Assembly (NCBI GenBank): GCA_021799355.1
Contig: JAJZAQ010000003.1
Location: 32,591 to 96,590 of the forward strand
From: Pseudomonadota bacterium
GTDB lineage: Bacteria > Pseudomonadota > Gammaproteobacteria > Burkholderiales > Burkholderiaceae_C
Reading direction: 5' to 3'
DNA: 64,000 nt
Shown here: positions 1 to 9,099 of the stretch, piece by piece
Layout: the number at the start of each line of letters is the position of its first letter
Position numbering within the stretch: position 1 is the first letter of the stretch
The notes under the pieces: model-generated
What the model was told of the DNA's origin: nothing
Database searches by the model: none
The model's input: the letters and a program-made list of their open reading frames with translations, nothing else
Program-made: the position numbers and the translations under genes

Positions 1-1253
1 TCAAGCGCCTGCGCGACCTGGGCAACACGGTGCTGGTGGTCGAGCACGACGCCGACGCGATTTTGGCCGCCGATTACGTCGTCGACATGGGGCCGGGCGC
101 AGGTGAACACGGCGGCCAGGTCGTGGCGCAGGGCACGCCGCAGCAGGTCATGGCCGATGCCGCTTCGCTCACCGGCGCGTTTCTGTCCGGGCGGCGCAGC
201 GTGTTCCACGGCAAGCCCCGCGCCGACGCGCCGGCAACCCATTGGCTGACGCTGTCGGGGGCCTGTGGCAACAATCTGCGCGACGTCACCGCGCGCTTTC
301 CGCTGGGGCGCATCACCTGCGTGGCCGGGGTGTCGGGGTCGGGCAAATCGACGCTGATCAACGACACGCTGTACGCCGCCTGCGCCCGCGACCTCAACCG
401 CGCCGCCACCGAGCCCGCGCCGTTTGCCGCCCTCGACGGCTTGGAGCATCTGGACAAGGTCATCGCCGTCGACCAGTCGCCGATCGGCCGCACGCCGCGC
501 AGCAACCCCGCCACCTACACCGGGCTGTTCACCCCCATCCGCGAGCTGTACGCGCAGACGCCGACGGCGCGCGAACGCGGCTACGACGCCGGGCGGTTTT
601 CGTTCAACGTCAAGGGCGGGCGCTGCGAGGCCTGCCAGGGCGACGGTGCGGTCAAGGTGGAAATGCACTTCATGCCCGACCTGTACGTGCCGTGCGAGGT
701 GTGCGGCGGCACGCGCTACAACCGCGAGACGCTGGACGTCACCTACCGCGGGCTGAACATCGCGCAGGCGCTGGACCTCACGGTGGAGCAGGCGCTGGAG
801 GTGTTCGGCGCGGTGCCGGCGATCGCGCGCAAGCTGCAGACGCTGATCGACGTCGGTCTGGGCTACATCCGCCTCGGCCAGTCGGCCATCACCCTGTCCG
901 GCGGCGAGGCGCAGCGGGTCAAGCTCGCGCTCGAACTCTCCCGCCGCGACACCGGGCGCACGCTGTACATCCTCGACGAGCCGACCACCGGGTTGCACTT
1001 TGCCGACATCGAACTGCTGCTGGGTGTGCTGCGGCAGTTGCGCGATGCCGGCAACACCATCGTGATCATCGAGCACAACCTCGACGTGCTCGCCAGCGCC
1101 GACTGGATCGTCGAGCTCGGCCCGGGTGGCGGCGCGGGAGGCGGGCGGCTGATCGCCGAAGGCACGCCGGAGGACATCGCCGCCGACGGCCGCAGCGTCA
1201 CCGGCCCGTATCTGGCGCGGGTGCTGCGCGCCGCGCAGCCGCAGCCGGCGTGA
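1..1253 (+). CDS. uvrA: UvrABC system protein A, C-terminal part (5' end outside window)
   Basis: UvrA is the damage-sensing ATPase of nucleotide excision repair; it loads UvrB onto lesions. The reading frame is open from base 3, so only about the last 416 residues are present. They cover the end of the first ATPase module (VVEHDADAI), the second Walker A ([10 protein letters not shown]), a C4 zinc module (CEAC followed by CEVC), the ABC signature [12 protein letters not shown] and Walker B ([10 protein letters not shown]). The order matches the second half of UvrA. It ends at the TGA at 1251 and converges on tyrS with a 6-base gap. Nothing looks damaged; truncation is only by the window edge. 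Confidence 0.97.
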   Translation, partial: KRLRDLGNTVLVVEHDADAILAADYVVDMGPGAGEHGGQVVAQGTPQQVMADAASLTGAFLSGRRSVFHGKPRADAPATHWLTLSGACGNNLRDVTARFPLGRITCVAGVSGSGKSTLINDTLYAACARDLNRAATEPAPFAALDGLEHLDKVIAVDQSPIGRTPRSNPATYTGLFTPIRELYAQTPTARERGYDAGRFSFNVKGGRCEACQGDGAVKVEMHFMPDLYVPCEVCGGTRYNRETLDVTYRGLNIAQALDLTVEQALEVFGAVPAIARKLQTLIDVGLGYIRLGQSAITLSGGEAQRVKLALELSRRDTGRTLYILDEPTTGLHFADIELLLGVLRQLRDAGNTIVIIEHNLDVLASADWIVELGPGGGAGGGRLIAEGTPEDIAADGRSVTGPYLARVLRAAQPQPA

Positions 1254-1259
1254 GCCGCT

Positions 1260-2504
1260 TTAGCCCAGCGTCACGCGGGCGAACTTGCGTTTGCCCACCT
1301 GCAGCACCACGCTGCCGGCGGAAAGCTTGAGCGTGCGGTCTTCGGCCACCGTGCCGTCGATGCGCACCCCGCGCTGCTCGATCATGCGCAGCGCTTCGGC
1401 GGTCGACGGCACCAGCCCGGCCTGCTTGAGTGCCTGCGGCAGCGCCAGCCCGCCTTCGGGCACGGTGAGCCGCACTTCGGGAATGTCGTCGGGAATGCCG
1501 CCGCGCGCGCGCAGCTCGAAGTCGGCCTGCGCCGCGTCGGCCGCCGCCGCCGAGTGAAAGCGGGTGACGATTTCCCGCGCGAGCAGCACCTTGACCTCTT
1601 TGGGGTTGCGCCCGGCGGCAACCTCGGCCTTGAGCCGCTCGATTTCGGCCAGCGGGCGGAACGACAGCAGCTCGTAGTAGCGCCACATCAGGGTGTCGCT
1701 GATCGACAGCAGCTTGGCGAACATGGTCGCCGGCGGCTCCTGGATGCCGATGTAATTGCCCTTGGACTTGGACATTTTTTCCACCCCGTCCAGCCCTTCG
1801 AGCAGCGGCATGGTGAGGATGCACTGCGGCTCCTGGCCGTATTCGCGCTGCAGCTCGCGGCCGACCAGCAGGTTGAACTTCTGGTCGGTGCCGCCGAGCT
1901 CCAAGTCACTTTTCAGCGCCACCGAGTCGTACCCCTGCATCAGCGGGTAGAGCAGCTCGTGCATCGCAATCGGCACGCCTTCCCTGAACCGCTTGGTGAA
2001 GTCGTCGCGTTCGAGCAGCCGCGCCAGCGTGTATTTGGCCGCCAGGCGGATCATGCCGTCTGCGCCCAGCGGCTCGCTCCACTCGGAGTTGTAGCGAATC
2101 TCGGTGCGCGCGGGGTCGAGCACCAGGCTGGCCTGCGCGTAATACGTTTGCGCGTTGGTCTGGATCTGCTCGACGGTCAGCGGCGGCCGGGTGGTGTTGC
2201 GCCCGGACGGGTCGCCGATGCGCGAGGTGAAGTCGCCGATCAGAAAAATGACGGTATGGCCCAGGTCTTGCAGCTGGCGCAGCTTGTTGAGCACCACGGT
2301 GTGGCCGAGGTGGATGTCGGGCGCGGTCGGGTCCAGGCCGAGCTTGATGCGCAGTGGCTGCCCGGTCTGGTGGCTGCGCTGCAGCTTGGCGATCCAGTCC
2401 GCCTCCACCAGCAGTTCGCTGCAGCCGCGCTTGGTGATGGCCAGCGCGTCGCGCACGGCGTCGGGCAGCGCTGGGGTGGGCGATGAGGTGTTGGAGTCCA
2501 TCAT
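1260..2504 (-). CDS. tyrS: Tyrosyl-tRNA synthetase
   Basis: Class I aminoacyl-tRNA synthetase that charges tRNA-Tyr in the cytoplasm, 414 residues. Visible signatures are the HIGH-like HLGH in [19 protein letters not shown], the KMSKS loop ([10 protein letters not shown]) and a C-terminal S4-type RNA-binding segment. The frame stays open upstream to 2624, but that extension has no family character. The start is placed at the ATG at 2504, with a second ATG directly after it at 2501; no clear Shine-Dalgarno sequence precedes either. It is divergent from the M23 peptidase gene and shares a 288-base upstream region that contains a perfect dyad. Confidence 0.96.
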   Translation of the reverse strand: MMDSNTSSPTPALPDAVRDALAITKRGCSELLVEADWIAKLQRSHQTGQPLRIKLGLDPTAPDIHLGHTVVLNKLRQLQDLGHTVIFLIGDFTSRIGDPSGRNTTRPPLTVEQIQTNAQTYYAQASLVLDPARTEIRYNSEWSEPLGADGMIRLAAKYTLARLLERDDFTKRFREGVPIAMHELLYPLMQGYDSVALKSDLELGGTDQKFNLLVGRELQREYGQEPQCILTMPLLEGLDGVEKMSKSKGNYIGIQEPPATMFAKLLSISDTLMWRYYELLSFRPLAEIERLKAEVAAGRNPKEVKVLLAREIVTRFHSAAAADAAQADFELRARGGIPDDIPEVRLTVPEGGLALPQALKQAGLVPSTAEALRMIEQRGVRIDGTVAEDRTLKLSAGSVVLQVGKRKFARVTLG

Positions 2505-2559
2505 GGGGAAAATTGCGGGATGGGCGCAGCGGGCTGCTAGACTGCTGGCTTTACCCGTG

Positions 2560-2585
2560 CTGCATCCGGTTTGCAAAGGATGCAG
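2560..2585. promoter_or_regulatory. 26-bp dyad between tyrS and the M23 peptidase genes
   Basis: Arms CTGCATCC (2560-2567) and GGATGCAG (2578-2585) are perfectly complementary, and the interior contains the palindrome TTTGCAAA (2570-2577). It lies 55 bases before the tyrS start and 207 bases before the peptidase start. It could be an operator for a dimeric repressor or an RNA hairpin in either leader. The rest of the 288-base gap shows no gene. Confidence 0.4.
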
Positions 2586-2792
2586 TGTATTCGGTGCCAC
2601 AGCGCGATTGGCCAGGCAGTGCACTCCCGGTGCGCGCCTTCGGCGGCGCCCAGGGCAGGCTCGCAGACGCTTTGCGCCGTCTCGCCGCCCGTCGTCGGTG
2701 GTGCCTCACGGTGCCGCAGAGGAGGTCTGCGGCGCCACTTTCCATTGCCGGGATCGGCGCATGCGTCACGGCCTGCAGTGCGAGGAGTGGGG

Positions 2793-4202
2793 ATGTCTTT
2801 TGTCGAATTCAAACAGTCCGCGGCGCGCCGCGGGCAGGAGTTGACGGTCTGGCTGCACCAGCGTCACAAACGGGTGCTCGCCGTCGTCGGCGGCAGCCTG
2901 CTGCTCACCAGCGCCGCCGCGTTTGCCCTGGCCTACGACGGGCCGCAGGCGCATCCACCCGCCCCGTCGTGGGTCAGCGTGGCCGTGCCCAGCACCGCGC
3001 CGCAGCAGGCCGATGCCCTGTCCAACGCCGAGCAGGTGGTCTACACCACGGCGCATGTGCGCGCCAGCGACACCGTCGAGTCGCTGCTGCGCCGGCTGCA
3101 AGTCACCGATCCGCAGCAGTTGCGCGAGCTCAGCGCCCGCGCCGATCTGCGCGAGTTGGTCAGCGGCGATCCGGGCCGTGTGGTCAGCGCGCAGGTGAGC
3201 AATCTGGGCGAACTGCAAAGCCTGCACGGGCGCTTGCCCGGGCTGTCCAGGCCTGCCGGCGCCGCCGCGCCGCTGTTCCGCGAGCTCAGCGTGCGCGCCA
3301 CGCCGCAGGGCTGGGAGGTGAACACCGTCAGCCGTCCGGCACAGCCCGAGCTACGCGTGGCCAGCGGGGTGGTGAAGTCGAGCTTTTTCGCCGCAGCCGA
3401 CGAGGCCGGGCTGCCGCATGCGGTGGCATCGCAGCTCATCGACGTGTTCGCCACGCAGATCAACTTCCGCCGCAGCCTGCGCCCGGGCGACCGCTTCAGC
3501 GTGGTCTACCGCGTGTACCAGGCGCAGGGACAGACCCTGGCCGCCGGCCGGCTGCTGTCGGCGCAGTTCGTCAACCAGGGCCACGACTATCAGGCCGTGT
3601 GGTTCGACGCCCGCGGCGATGCCAAGGCGTCGGGCTACTACGCCCCCGACGGCGACAGCCTCAGCCGCGCCTTTCTGCTCTCGCCCCTGCCCTACGACCG
3701 CATCACCTCAGGCTGGGGCTGGCGTGAAAACCCCGTGATGCATTTTCACGAGTTCCACAAAGGCATCGACCTGGCGATTCCCGTGGGCACCCCGGTCAAG
3801 ACCATCGCCGACGGCCGCGTGGTCTACGCCGGCTGGGGCACGGGGTATGGCAAATACGTCAAAGTCGATCATCCGGGCGGCTTTGCCACGATTTATGCCC
3901 ATTTGAGCGCGTTCAAGGTGCACGTCGGCGAAACCGTCAAGCAGGGCGAAGTGGTGGCGCTGTCGGGCAACACCGGCTGGTCCACCGGGCCGCACCTGTA
4001 TTTCCAGTTTTTCGTCCACGGCACCCCGGTCAATCCGCTGACCATCGCGCAGTATTCCCCCAAGGGCACGCCGGTGCCGGCGGCGCTGCGCGCGCAATTC
4101 TTCGCCCAGACCACCGAGCCGCGACGGCTGCTGGCGCTGGCGTCTGGCGATACCGCGGTGGCTAGCGCCGCCGTGGCGACGAAGGATGCGCGGCATGGTT
4201 GA
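2793..4202 (+). CDS. M23-family peptidoglycan peptidase homologue with altered zinc site
   Basis: 469 residues, preceded by GAGGAG at 2782-2787, which decides the ATG at 2793. A membrane anchor lies at about residues 28-48, so the protein should face the periplasm. The C-terminal M23 (LytM/MepM-like) domain keeps HxxxD (H322, D326) and the YAHLS histidine (H370). The usual GPHLHF is GPHLYF here: H401 is kept, but the second histidine, a zinc ligand in LytM, is Y403. The family hydrolyses peptidoglycan cross-bridges; this member may be weakly active or a regulatory pseudo-enzyme. It overlaps the next, canonical M23 gene by 8 bases and shares the same N-terminal architecture, so the two look like a tandem duplication. 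Confidence 0.85.
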   Translation: MSFVEFKQSAARRGQELTVWLHQRHKRVLAVVGGSLLLTSAAAFALAYDGPQAHPPAPSWVSVAVPSTAPQQADALSNAEQVVYTTAHVRASDTVESLLRRLQVTDPQQLRELSARADLRELVSGDPGRVVSAQVSNLGELQSLHGRLPGLSRPAGAAAPLFRELSVRATPQGWEVNTVSRPAQPELRVASGVVKSSFFAAADEAGLPHAVASQLIDVFATQINFRRSLRPGDRFSVVYRVYQAQGQTLAAGRLLSAQFVNQGHDYQAVWFDARGDAKASGYYAPDGDSLSRAFLLSPLPYDRITSGWGWRENPVMHFHEFHKGIDLAIPVGTPVKTIADGRVVYAGWGTGYGKYVKVDHPGGFATIYAHLSAFKVHVGETVKQGEVVALSGNTGWSTGPHLYFQFFVHGTPVNPLTIAQYSPKGTPVPAALRAQFFAQTTEPRRLLALASGDTAVASAAVATKDARHG

Positions 4203-5592
4203 CGCCCGGCGCGTCAAAACGGTTGCGCTGCGGCTGCAGCAGTGGAGCACCGGGCTGGCGCAGCCGCTGCGCCGGCACCCGCGCCGTGCGGCGGCTGCCG
4301 TGGGGGGCGTGTTGCTGCTGAGCAGCGCCGCGGCGTTTGCGCTGTCGGAAGTGCAGCCGCCATTGCCGCCGCGGGTGATGGTCGCCGCGGCGTTCGACGC
4401 CGGCGTGCAGGCGCAGTCGGCGGCGCTGGCCGACGCCGACATGCACTATGTGCAGACCACCGCGGTGCGCCGCCAGGATACGGTGCAGCAGCTGCTGCGC
4501 CGTCTGGGGGTGACCGATCCGGCCGCGGTGCGACAGCTGGTGCAGGACCCGCACCTGCGCGCGCTAGTCGCCGTGGGGGCGCAGGCCGAGCCGGTGCGCG
4601 CCGTGGTCAACACTCAGGGCGAGCTGCTGCAGCTGGACGCCGTGCTGCCCCTGCCCGCCGATACCGACCCCGACGCCGTTGCCGTCTGGCGCACGCTGCA
4701 GGTGCGTGCCGCGGCCGACGGCACGCTGCAGTCGGCGATCAGCGAACGTCCGCTGCAGCCGCGCACCCGGCTGGCGAACGTGCCGGTGCGTGGCGCGCTG
4801 CTCACGGCGCTGAGCCAGTCGGGGGTTCCAGCGGCGGTCGGCCAGCAATTGGTCAAGGCGTTCGCGCCGCAGATGGATTTGCGCCGTAGCCTGCGCAAGG
4901 GCGACCAGATCGCGCTGGTTTACGCCATGCACACGCTCGACGGCCGCGACGTGCGCCCCGGGCGCCTGCTCGCCGCCGAGGTGCAGACCCGCGGCACCCT
5001 GCGTCAGGCCGTGTGGTTCGCCGGCGCCGACGGCAAAGGCGCGTACTACACCCCGGCGGGGCAGGGTCTGGAAAAAGCCTGGGCGAATTCACCGATCCCC
5101 GGCGCCAAGGTCACCTCGCCGTTCGGCATGCGGCTGCATCCGGTCAGCGGCCGGCGCGAAATGCACGAAGGCGTCGATTTCGCCGCGCACATCGGCACCC
5201 CGGTGGCCAGCGTCGCCGAGGGGCGGGTGAAATTCGCCGGGGTGCAGAGCGGCTATGGCAATGTGGTCAAGATCGTGCACCCCGGCGGCTTCGAAACCGT
5301 GTATGCCCACCTCAGCCGCATCGCGGTGCGCCCCGGGCAGACGGTCAGCGAAGGGCAGCTCGTCGGCCACAGCGGCAACACCGGCACCTCGACCGGACCG
5401 CATCTGCATTTTGAATTTCACGTCGCTGGCCGTCTGGCCGACCCGCTGCGCATGGCCAGCTACGTACCGCAGGGCAAGCCGCTGCCTCCGGGGGAGAAGG
5501 CGGCCTTTTTCGCCGCCACGGCGGTGCTGCGTAACCAGCTCGCGCAGGCTGCCGGCCGCGACGAACCGACCCGCCTGGCGCGAGTGGACTGA
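4195..5592 (+). CDS. M23-family peptidoglycan DD-metalloendopeptidase
   Basis: 465 residues. The ATG at 4195 is preferred because GAAGG (4181-4185) lies 9 bases upstream; the ATG at 4186 has no spacing to it. A transmembrane anchor occupies about residues 31-50, followed by a helical/LysM-like stretch and a complete LytM-type catalytic domain: H324 and D328 (HEGVD), H372 (YAHLS), H403-L-H405 (HLHFEF). This should be an active periplasmic murein endopeptidase like MepM/NlpD-family enzymes. It is translationally coupled to the degenerate paralogue upstream and followed 35 bases later by anmK, which recycles wall sugar, so the three form a cell-wall turnover unit. Confidence 0.92.
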   Translation: MVDARRVKTVALRLQQWSTGLAQPLRRHPRRAAAAVGGVLLLSSAAAFALSEVQPPLPPRVMVAAAFDAGVQAQSAALADADMHYVQTTAVRRQDTVQQLLRRLGVTDPAAVRQLVQDPHLRALVAVGAQAEPVRAVVNTQGELLQLDAVLPLPADTDPDAVAVWRTLQVRAAADGTLQSAISERPLQPRTRLANVPVRGALLTALSQSGVPAAVGQQLVKAFAPQMDLRRSLRKGDQIALVYAMHTLDGRDVRPGRLLAAEVQTRGTLRQAVWFAGADGKGAYYTPAGQGLEKAWANSPIPGAKVTSPFGMRLHPVSGRREMHEGVDFAAHIGTPVASVAEGRVKFAGVQSGYGNVVKIVHPGGFETVYAHLSRIAVRPGQTVSEGQLVGHSGNTGTSTGPHLHFEFHVAGRLADPLRMASYVPQGKPLPPGEKAAFFAATAVLRNQLAQAAGRDEPTRLARVD

Positions 5593-5627
5593 GAAGGTGT
5601 GAACGCCGCCGCCGCCGTCCTCCTCCC

Positions 5628-6794
5628 GTGACCCGCAGCACGCTGCTCCCGTCGTTGCCCTTGCCTGCCGTCGACGCGGCGCGGGCTGCGCCCAGTGCTT
5701 TTTTCATCGGCCTGATGTCGGGCACGTCGCTCGACGGCGTGGACGGGGTGGTGCTGCACCTGCCGGCGCAGGGACGCCCGCAGGTGGTGGCGCACGCCGC
5801 CTGCACCCTGCCGCCGGCCCTGCGCGACGAACTGCTGGCGCTCAACGCCGCCGGCGCCGACGAACTGCACCGCAGCGCCGTTGCCGCGCAGCGGCTCGCC
5901 GCGCTCTACGCCGACGTCGTGGCCGAACTGCTGCAGCGCAGCGGGCTGCGCGCTGCGGACGTGGCCGCGATCGGCGCGCATGGGCAGACGGTGCGTCACC
6001 GCCCCGATCTGGGCTATACCGTGCAACTGGGGGCGCCGGCGCTGCTCGCCGAGCGCAGCGGCATTGCCGTGGTCGCCGACTTCCGCAGCCGCGACGTGGC
6101 CGCCGGCGGCCAGGGCGCGCCGCTGGTGCCGGCGTTTCACCGCGCGGTGTTCGCCGTGGCCGACACCGATGTGGCCGTGCTCAACCTTGGCGGCTTCGCC
6201 AACCTCAGCCTGCTGTGCGCCGACGGCCGCACGCTGGGTTTCGACACCGGCCCGGGCAACGTGCTGCTCGACCACTGGGCGCAGCGCCACACCGGGCAGC
6301 GATTCGATGCCGCGGGCGCCTGGGGGGCCGGGGGGACGGTGTTGCCGGATTTGCTCGGTGCCATGCTCGCCGACGGCTACTTTCAACGCCCCCCGCCCAA
6401 GAGCACCGGGCGCGACGCTTTCCATCCGCGCTGGCTCGACCGGCTGCTCGCCGCGGCCGCACCCGACGCCGCGCCGCAGGACGTGCAGGCGACGCTGGCG
6501 GCGCTGACGGCGCAGTCCGTGGCCGACGCGCTGCGCCGTACCTTGCCCACGGTGCAGCGGTTGGTGGTCTGCGGCGGCGGCGCGCGCAATGTCGATGTGT
6601 TGCGCCGGTTGCAGGCGGCGCTGCCAGGGGTGGAGTGCAGCCTGAGCGATGCGCAGGGCATCCCGGCCGAACAGGTCGAAGCCGCCGCCTTTGCCTGGCT
6701 GGCGCAACGCGCGCTGCACGGCCTGCCGGGCAATCTGCCCGCAGTCACCGGCGCGGCCGGTCCCCGCGTGCTCGGCGCGATCTATCCCGCCTGA
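5628..6794 (+). CDS. anmK: 1,6-anhydro-N-acetylmuramic acid kinase
   Basis: AnmK opens and phosphorylates anhydroMurNAc from murein turnover to give MurNAc-6-phosphate. The 388-residue product has the phosphate loop IGLMSGTSLDGVDGV, the segment IGAHGQTVRH, NLGGFANLS, the catalytic-region motif GFDTGPGNVLLD and a C-terminal CGGGARN, all in family order. The start is a GTG at 5628; no earlier in-frame start follows the stop of the M23 gene. No strong Shine-Dalgarno sequence is visible, so coupling to the upstream gene is likely. Note that amgK-murU, which work on unphosphorylated MurNAc, are also in this window. Confidence 0.95.
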   Translation: MTRSTLLPSLPLPAVDAARAAPSAFFIGLMSGTSLDGVDGVVLHLPAQGRPQVVAHAACTLPPALRDELLALNAAGADELHRSAVAAQRLAALYADVVAELLQRSGLRAADVAAIGAHGQTVRHRPDLGYTVQLGAPALLAERSGIAVVADFRSRDVAAGGQGAPLVPAFHRAVFAVADTDVAVLNLGGFANLSLLCADGRTLGFDTGPGNVLLDHWAQRHTGQRFDAAGAWGAGGTVLPDLLGAMLADGYFQRPPPKSTGRDAFHPRWLDRLLAAAAPDAAPQDVQATLAALTAQSVADALRRTLPTVQRLVVCGGGARNVDVLRRLQAALPGVECSLSDAQGIPAEQVEAAAFAWLAQRALHGLPGNLPAVTGAAGPRVLGAIYPA

Positions 6795-6853
6795 GGGCGG
6801 TGGGCCCGTATACCGACGAAAGGCAACGGCCGCGTCGCGTGCTGACTAGGCGA

Positions 6854-6982
6854 TTGAAAAACTGCTGCGGTGGGCCATCTGCGGCGTTGCGCGGTGCTCG
6901 CTGCCTCGCCGATTGGCCTGATCTGTCTCGGTCGCTGCGCGCCGTGCGCCTTGCATCTGGCCATCCTCGCGACGTTTTTCAA
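6854..6982. repeat. 129-bp imperfect palindromic intergenic repeat
   Basis: The element begins TTGAAAAAC (6854-6862) and ends with the exact complement GTTTTTCAA (6974-6982). Pairing continues imperfectly inward: GGGCCATCTGC on the left faces GCATCTGGCCATCC on the right. It sits between the convergent 3' ends of anmK and erpA, has no believable coding content, and has the form of a non-autonomous palindromic element (MITE- or REP-like). Copy number elsewhere in the genome is not visible from here. Confidence 0.55.
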
Positions 6983-6989
6983 CGGCCTG

Positions 6990-7361
6990 TTACACCGAGA
7001 ACGACGAGCCGCAGCCGCAGGTGGTCACGGCGTTGGGGTTTTTGATGACGAACTGCGCGCCTTCGAGCCCTTCCTTGTAGTCGATCTCGGCGCCGACCAG
7101 GTATTGCAGGCTCATGGCGTCGATCAGCAGGGTGACGCCGTTTTTCACCATCTGCGTGTCGTCGTCGTTGACCGATTCGTCGAAGGTGAAGCCGTACTGG
7201 AAGCCGGAGCAGCCGCCACCCTGGACGAACACGCGCAGCTTCAGGTCGGGGTTGCCCTCCTCGTCGATCAGTTCCTTGACCTTGGCCGCGGCGCTGTCGG
7301 TAAACAGCAGCGGCGCGGAGGGGGTGTCGGCGGCGGGGGCGGTGGTGGGCAGGGCGCTCAT
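6990..7361 (-). CDS. erpA: Iron-sulfur cluster insertion protein ErpA
   Basis: A-type carrier that delivers Fe-S clusters to apoproteins. The 123-residue sequence shows the three family cysteines: [11 protein letters not shown] in the middle and TCGCGSSF at the C-terminus. A GAGGAG Shine-Dalgarno sequence lies just upstream of the ATG. The N-terminus carries a short Ala/Pro-rich extension common in betaproteobacteria. It is a single gene between argC upstream and the palindromic repeat downstream. Confidence 0.95.
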   Translation of the reverse strand: MSALPTTAPAADTPSAPLLFTDSAAAKVKELIDEEGNPDLKLRVFVQGGGCSGFQYGFTFDESVNDDDTQMVKNGVTLLIDAMSLQYLVGAEIDYKEGLEGAQFVIKNPNAVTTCGCGSSFSV

Positions 7362-7446
7362 GCGGTTCTCCTCAAGATGACCCGAATTTTAGTGCCGCAC
7401 AAGACCCTGCACGGCGCAGCGGCTTTGCGCCGTGGCGCGTGTGCCT

Positions 7447-8505
7447 TCAGGGCAGGACGGCCAGACCTTCCAGCCCGGCGGTTTCCGTCAGGCCGAACAT
7501 CACGTTCATGTTCTGCACCGCTTGGCCGGAGGCGCCCTTGGTCAGGTTGTCCTGCACCACCAGGATCATGGCCAGGTCGGGGCGCGGCTTGTGCACCGCC
7601 AGCCGCAGTACGTTGGCGCCGCGCACCGTGCGCGTTTGCGGCGCGCTGCCGGCAGGCAGCACGTCGACGAACGGTTCGCCGGCGTAGAAGGTCGCGTACA
7701 ACTGCTGCAGGTCCACGGCCTGGCCCTGCGGCGTGAGGCGGGCGTAGAGCGTGGCGTGCATGCCGCGGATCATCGGCGCCAGATGCGGCACGAACACGCA
7801 ATCGACCGCGCGGCTGTCGGCAGCCACACCGGCGATGCGGCGCAACTGTTCGTTGATTTCCGGGCCGTGGCGATGCCCGCGCACGCCGTAAGCCTTGAAG
7901 TTGTCGGCGGCTTCGCTGAACAGGACATCGACCTCGGCCTTGCGACCCGCGCCCGACACCCCGGAGACGCAGTTGGCGACGAGCTGGCTGGCGTCCACCA
8001 GTCCCGCGGTGCGCAGCAGCGGTGCGAACCCCAGTTGCACCGTGGTCGGGTAGCAGCCCGGATTGGCGACGATGCGCGCCTGCGCGATGGCCTCGCGGTG
8101 CAGCTCGACCAGGCCGTAGACCGCCTGCGGCAGCAGCTCGGGGCAGGCGTGTTCCATGCCGTACCAGCGGGAGAATTCGGCCGGGTCCTGCAGGCGGAAA
8201 TCGGCCGCCAGGTCGATCAGCCGCACCCCGGCGTGCAGCAGCGTGCGGGCCTGCGACATGGCCACGCCGTGCGGCGTGGCGAAGAACACCACGTCGCAGC
8301 GGTCCAGCGGCGCGGTCTCGGGAGTGGAAAACGCCAGATCCACCTGTCCGCGCAAACTGGGAAACAGCTCGGCCACGGCCAGGCCGGCCTCCTTGCGCGA
8401 GGTGATGGCCGTGAGCTCGGCGTGCGGATGGCACGCCAGCAGGCGCAACAGTTCCACTCCGGTGTAGCCGGTGCCGCCGACGATGCCGATGCGCAGACGT
8501 TTCAT
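7447..8505 (-). CDS. argC: N-acetyl-gamma-glutamyl-phosphate reductase
   Basis: Third step of arginine synthesis: NADPH-dependent reduction of N-acetylglutamyl phosphate. 352 residues, matching the longer (type 1) ArgC class. The N-terminus [16 protein letters not shown] is the dinucleotide-binding loop, the catalytic cysteine is C151 in [10 protein letters not shown], and HRHGPEI is the conserved histidine segment. The frame is open upstream, but the Rossmann strand fixes the start at 8505. It is divergent from yajC with a 172-base shared upstream region. Confidence 0.96.
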   Translation of the reverse strand: MKRLRIGIVGGTGYTGVELLRLLACHPHAELTAITSRKEAGLAVAELFPSLRGQVDLAFSTPETAPLDRCDVVFFATPHGVAMSQARTLLHAGVRLIDLAADFRLQDPAEFSRWYGMEHACPELLPQAVYGLVELHREAIAQARIVANPGCYPTTVQLGFAPLLRTAGLVDASQLVANCVSGVSGAGRKAEVDVLFSEAADNFKAYGVRGHRHGPEINEQLRRIAGVAADSRAVDCVFVPHLAPMIRGMHATLYARLTPQGQAVDLQQLYATFYAGEPFVDVLPAGSAPQTRTVRGANVLRLAVHKPRPDLAMILVVQDNLTKGASGQAVQNMNVMFGLTETAGLEGLAVLP

Positions 8506-8628
8506 GGTGCGAAAATGCGGAAAAAACCATGATGTTATGCGCGGTGTGTGACCGCTGTGCGCGCCGCGGCGCATGCTCCGGTTTGCCGCAAGGCTGCGCG
8601 GCTTTGCGACAATAAGAGGTTGACCGTC

Positions 8629-8645
8629 CCCGGCGCTGCGCCGGG
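8629..8645 (+). promoter_or_regulatory. GC hairpin in the yajC leader
   Basis: CCCGGCGC (8629-8636) and GCGCCGGG (8638-8645) are perfectly complementary and lie 32 bases before the yajC start. There is no following T-run, so it is not a terminator; it would form a leader hairpin in the yajC-secDF message. No convincing promoter boxes were identified in the argC-yajC gap. Confidence 0.3.
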
Positions 8646-8677
8646 ATGCCGATGATTCTGCTCTTCGCCCAACGCCC

Positions 8678-9013
8678 ATGAACTTCATTTCCGTCGCCCA
8701 CGCCCAGGCTGCCGCACCCGCGCCGAGCGCCGGCTCCACCTTGATGAGCCTGCTGCCCATCATCGTGATGTTCGTCATCCTTTACTTCATCATGCTGCGG
8801 CCGCAGATGAAAAAGCAAAAAGAGCTGCGCGCCATGCTCGCCGCGCTGGCCAAGGGCGATGAAGTCGTCACCACCGGCGGGATGGTGGGCAAAATCAGCA
8901 AACTCAACGACACCTACGTGTCGCTGGAAATCGCGCCGAACACCGAAGTGATGGTGCAGCGCAGCGCGGTGACCATGGTGCTGCCCAAGGGCACGCTCAA
9001 GAGCGGAGTCTGA
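8678..9013 (+). CDS. yajC: Preprotein translocase accessory subunit YajC
   Basis: Small inner-membrane partner of SecDF, 111 residues. An Ala/Gln-rich N-terminus is followed by one transmembrane helix (about residues 23-42, ending [14 protein letters not shown]) and a cytoplasmic domain with [15 protein letters not shown], the YajC signature. It begins the yajC-secD-secF operon. The usual upstream queA-tgt pair is absent: argC lies directly divergent. Confidence 0.96.
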   Translation: MNFISVAHAQAAAPAPSAGSTLMSLLPIIVMFVILYFIMLRPQMKKQKELRAMLAALAKGDEVVTTGGMVGKISKLNDTYVSLEIAPNTEVMVQRSAVTMVLPKGTLKSGV

Positions 9014-9099
9014 CCGCAGGCCCGCGCCGGGCGTGTCCCGGCGCGCCGTTTTCATCCGCATTCGCGCCAGGCCGTGGCGGATGCATCGAGGTCGTTGCT

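Noticed and set aside
2571..2792. 74-residue N-terminal extension of the first M23 gene
   Set aside because: The extension is Cys/Arg-rich with no signal or family similarity, and a strong Shine-Dalgarno sequence precedes the ATG at 2793.
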